A DNA stretch of 64,000 nucleotides from assembly GCA_022843485.1 (NCBI GenBank), contig JALHNM010000004.1, positions 124,001 through 188,000 of the forward strand, in the 5' to 3' direction. The DNA comes from Fimbriimonadaceae bacterium (lineage in GTDB: Bacteria > Armatimonadota > Fimbriimonadia > Fimbriimonadales > Fimbriimonadaceae). Shown in pieces: positions 63,252 to 64,000 of this stretch (the stretch's first letter is position 1; every line of letters begins with the position of its first letter). The notes under the pieces were generated by a model that was not told the DNA's origin, searched no databases, and saw only the letters and a list, made by a program, of their open reading frames with translations. A program made the translations under genes and the position numbers.

Positions 63252-64000
63252 ATGACCCGTCCCATCTCGCTCGCAGCCCTCGCCCTTGCTACCGTCGGTA
63301 GCTCGGCCCAGGTTCCGGTTCGTGCTGACCAGGCCGTCCAGCCCCACCGGATCGCTCCCGCCCGGCTCGTCCAGATCGGGACCGTGGCGGTGCCGGTGCA
63401 GACTGGGCCCTGGATCCCCTATAGTGCTGGCACCGTCGGGCCTCAATCGGTCACGGGGGTCGCATTCGACCTCTTCGAGTTCGGGTTCGATACCAACGGG
63501 GGAGTCCTGCCCGGGGAGAACCCTAACTACGGCGCGAGCGCGGGCCTTGGGTCTCCGGACACCCGTTACCTCTACCGGCCCTTCAAGCGCAACACGATGG
63601 TCTACAACGACATGCGGACCGTCGACGACGCGGCGGGCGTGCTTGCCAAGCGGGTCGCCTTCGCTTGGGAGCAGACCCGACCGCAGGACATCCAGGTCTT
63701 CATCTTAGCCACCCAGAACTTCCTGACGGGCGGAGATCCGAACTCGTCGTTGGAACGCGGGGACTTGCCAGGCGTGCTCGTCGATTTCGGAGTCGTACAG
63801 CCGACCCAGGGCTACGTCTGGGCGGACGTCAATGTCACGGCCGCGCCCGTCCGGCTACCCCGAACCGGGCAGGGCGGCTATGTGCTGATGTTGCGGACGG
63901 CCAACAATACGAACTTCGCCGACAACGCCCAGTTCGCCATGTGGGGGGCGAAGACCGGCAACCCAGCGTTCCCACAAAACCCCACCGAGTACCAGACGCT
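63252..64000 (+). CDS. Secreted protein, partial (C-terminus outside window)
   Basis: The frame from ATG 63252 is open to the window end (249 codons). Signal peptide ISLAALALATVGSSAQV. The body is beta-rich with segments such as VTGVAFDLFEFGFDTNGG, TVDDAAGVLAKRVAFAWEQTRPQDIQVFILATQNF and GQGGYVLMLRTANNTNFADNAQFAMWGAKTG. I do not recognise a family. The style matches other exported proteins of the window, and a PEP-CTERM or shared C-terminal domain may lie beyond the edge. A TATAAT box and a short leader precede it. Confidence 0.7.
   Translation, partial: MTRPISLAALALATVGSSAQVPVRADQAVQPHRIAPARLVQIGTVAVPVQTGPWIPYSAGTVGPQSVTGVAFDLFEFGFDTNGGVLPGENPNYGASAGLGSPDTRYLYRPFKRNTMVYNDMRTVDDAAGVLAKRVAFAWEQTRPQDIQVFILATQNFLTGGDPNSSLERGDLPGVLVDFGVVQPTQGYVWADVNVTAAPVRLPRTGQGGYVLMLRTANNTNFADNAQFAMWGAKTGNPAFPQNPTEYQT

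Overview
The window is 64 kb of GC-rich bacterial chromosome, almost fully coding, with short intergenic gaps and no tRNA gene, 16S rRNA gene, CRISPR array or intact transposase that I could find. A secreted PEP-CTERM protein, diderm-type features (GT9 glycosyltransferase, a probable outer-membrane barrel), a 23S-5S pair without 16S, and Deinococcus-like -10-only promoters suggest a member of the Terrabacteria side of the tree. Armatimonadota (Fimbriimonadia-like) is my best guess, with modest confidence.

Layout. 0-15 kb: the 5-prime part of a BTAD-type regulator; a sugar-phosphate isomerase; a SpoIIAA-like protein; a sugar ABC importer whose binding protein is fused to the first permease; UbiX; a GT-C type membrane glycosyltransferase; an orphan FliL; ornithine aminotransferase; a DUF427 protein; a transaldolase/lipoprotein/DinB operon; and a secreted subtilisin. 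15.3-18.6 kb: a 23S-5S rRNA operon with its own promoter, a long processing stem and a terminator. 18.7-25 kb: the PEP-CTERM protein, a 22-residue lipoprotein-like microprotein, a ROK kinase, a peroxiredoxin, a PQQ-propeller protein, a DUF695-like protein and a second sugar isomerase. 25-28.4 kb: a phage packaging remnant (terminase large subunit plus Mu-type portal) preceded by a decayed, internally deleted copy of itself. 28.4-38 kb: housekeeping and cell-wall recycling (PpiC, MazG, MurQ, NagK-type kinase, GT9, DUF2089/DUF4097 pair, EVE protein, Pgk, a secreted protein). 38-48.4 kb: rpsL-rpsG and rpoB-rpoC, each with its own promoter. 48.4-63.1 kb: membrane proteins, a GH20 enzyme, a stand-alone C-terminal half of CarB, a bifunctional nuclease, phenylalanine hydroxylase, a broken barrel gene, a serine hydrolase, etfBA with a FadN-like beta-oxidation enzyme, and infC-rpmI-rplT. 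The window ends in a partial secreted protein.

Gene expression. Two initiation styles are visible. Many first genes have a -10-like TANNNT box only 6-10 nt before an ATG or GTG and no Shine-Dalgarno, which predicts leaderless mRNAs. Highly expressed operons (rRNA, rpoBC, rpsL-rpsG, infC) have full TTGAC(T/A)-16/18-TATAAT-like promoters, and leadered or operon-internal genes often have a Shine-Dalgarno. infC has its best-placed ribosome site in front of an in-frame ATA codon.

Most unusual points: the split CarB; the probable ATA start of infC; natural Q513T and H526N changes in the rifampicin pocket of RpoB; a lineage-type insertion in the RpoC trigger loop; the duplicated and decayed terminase/portal module; small intergenic hairpin repeat families; and a candidate GAAT-N4-ATTC operator shared by two or three promoters.
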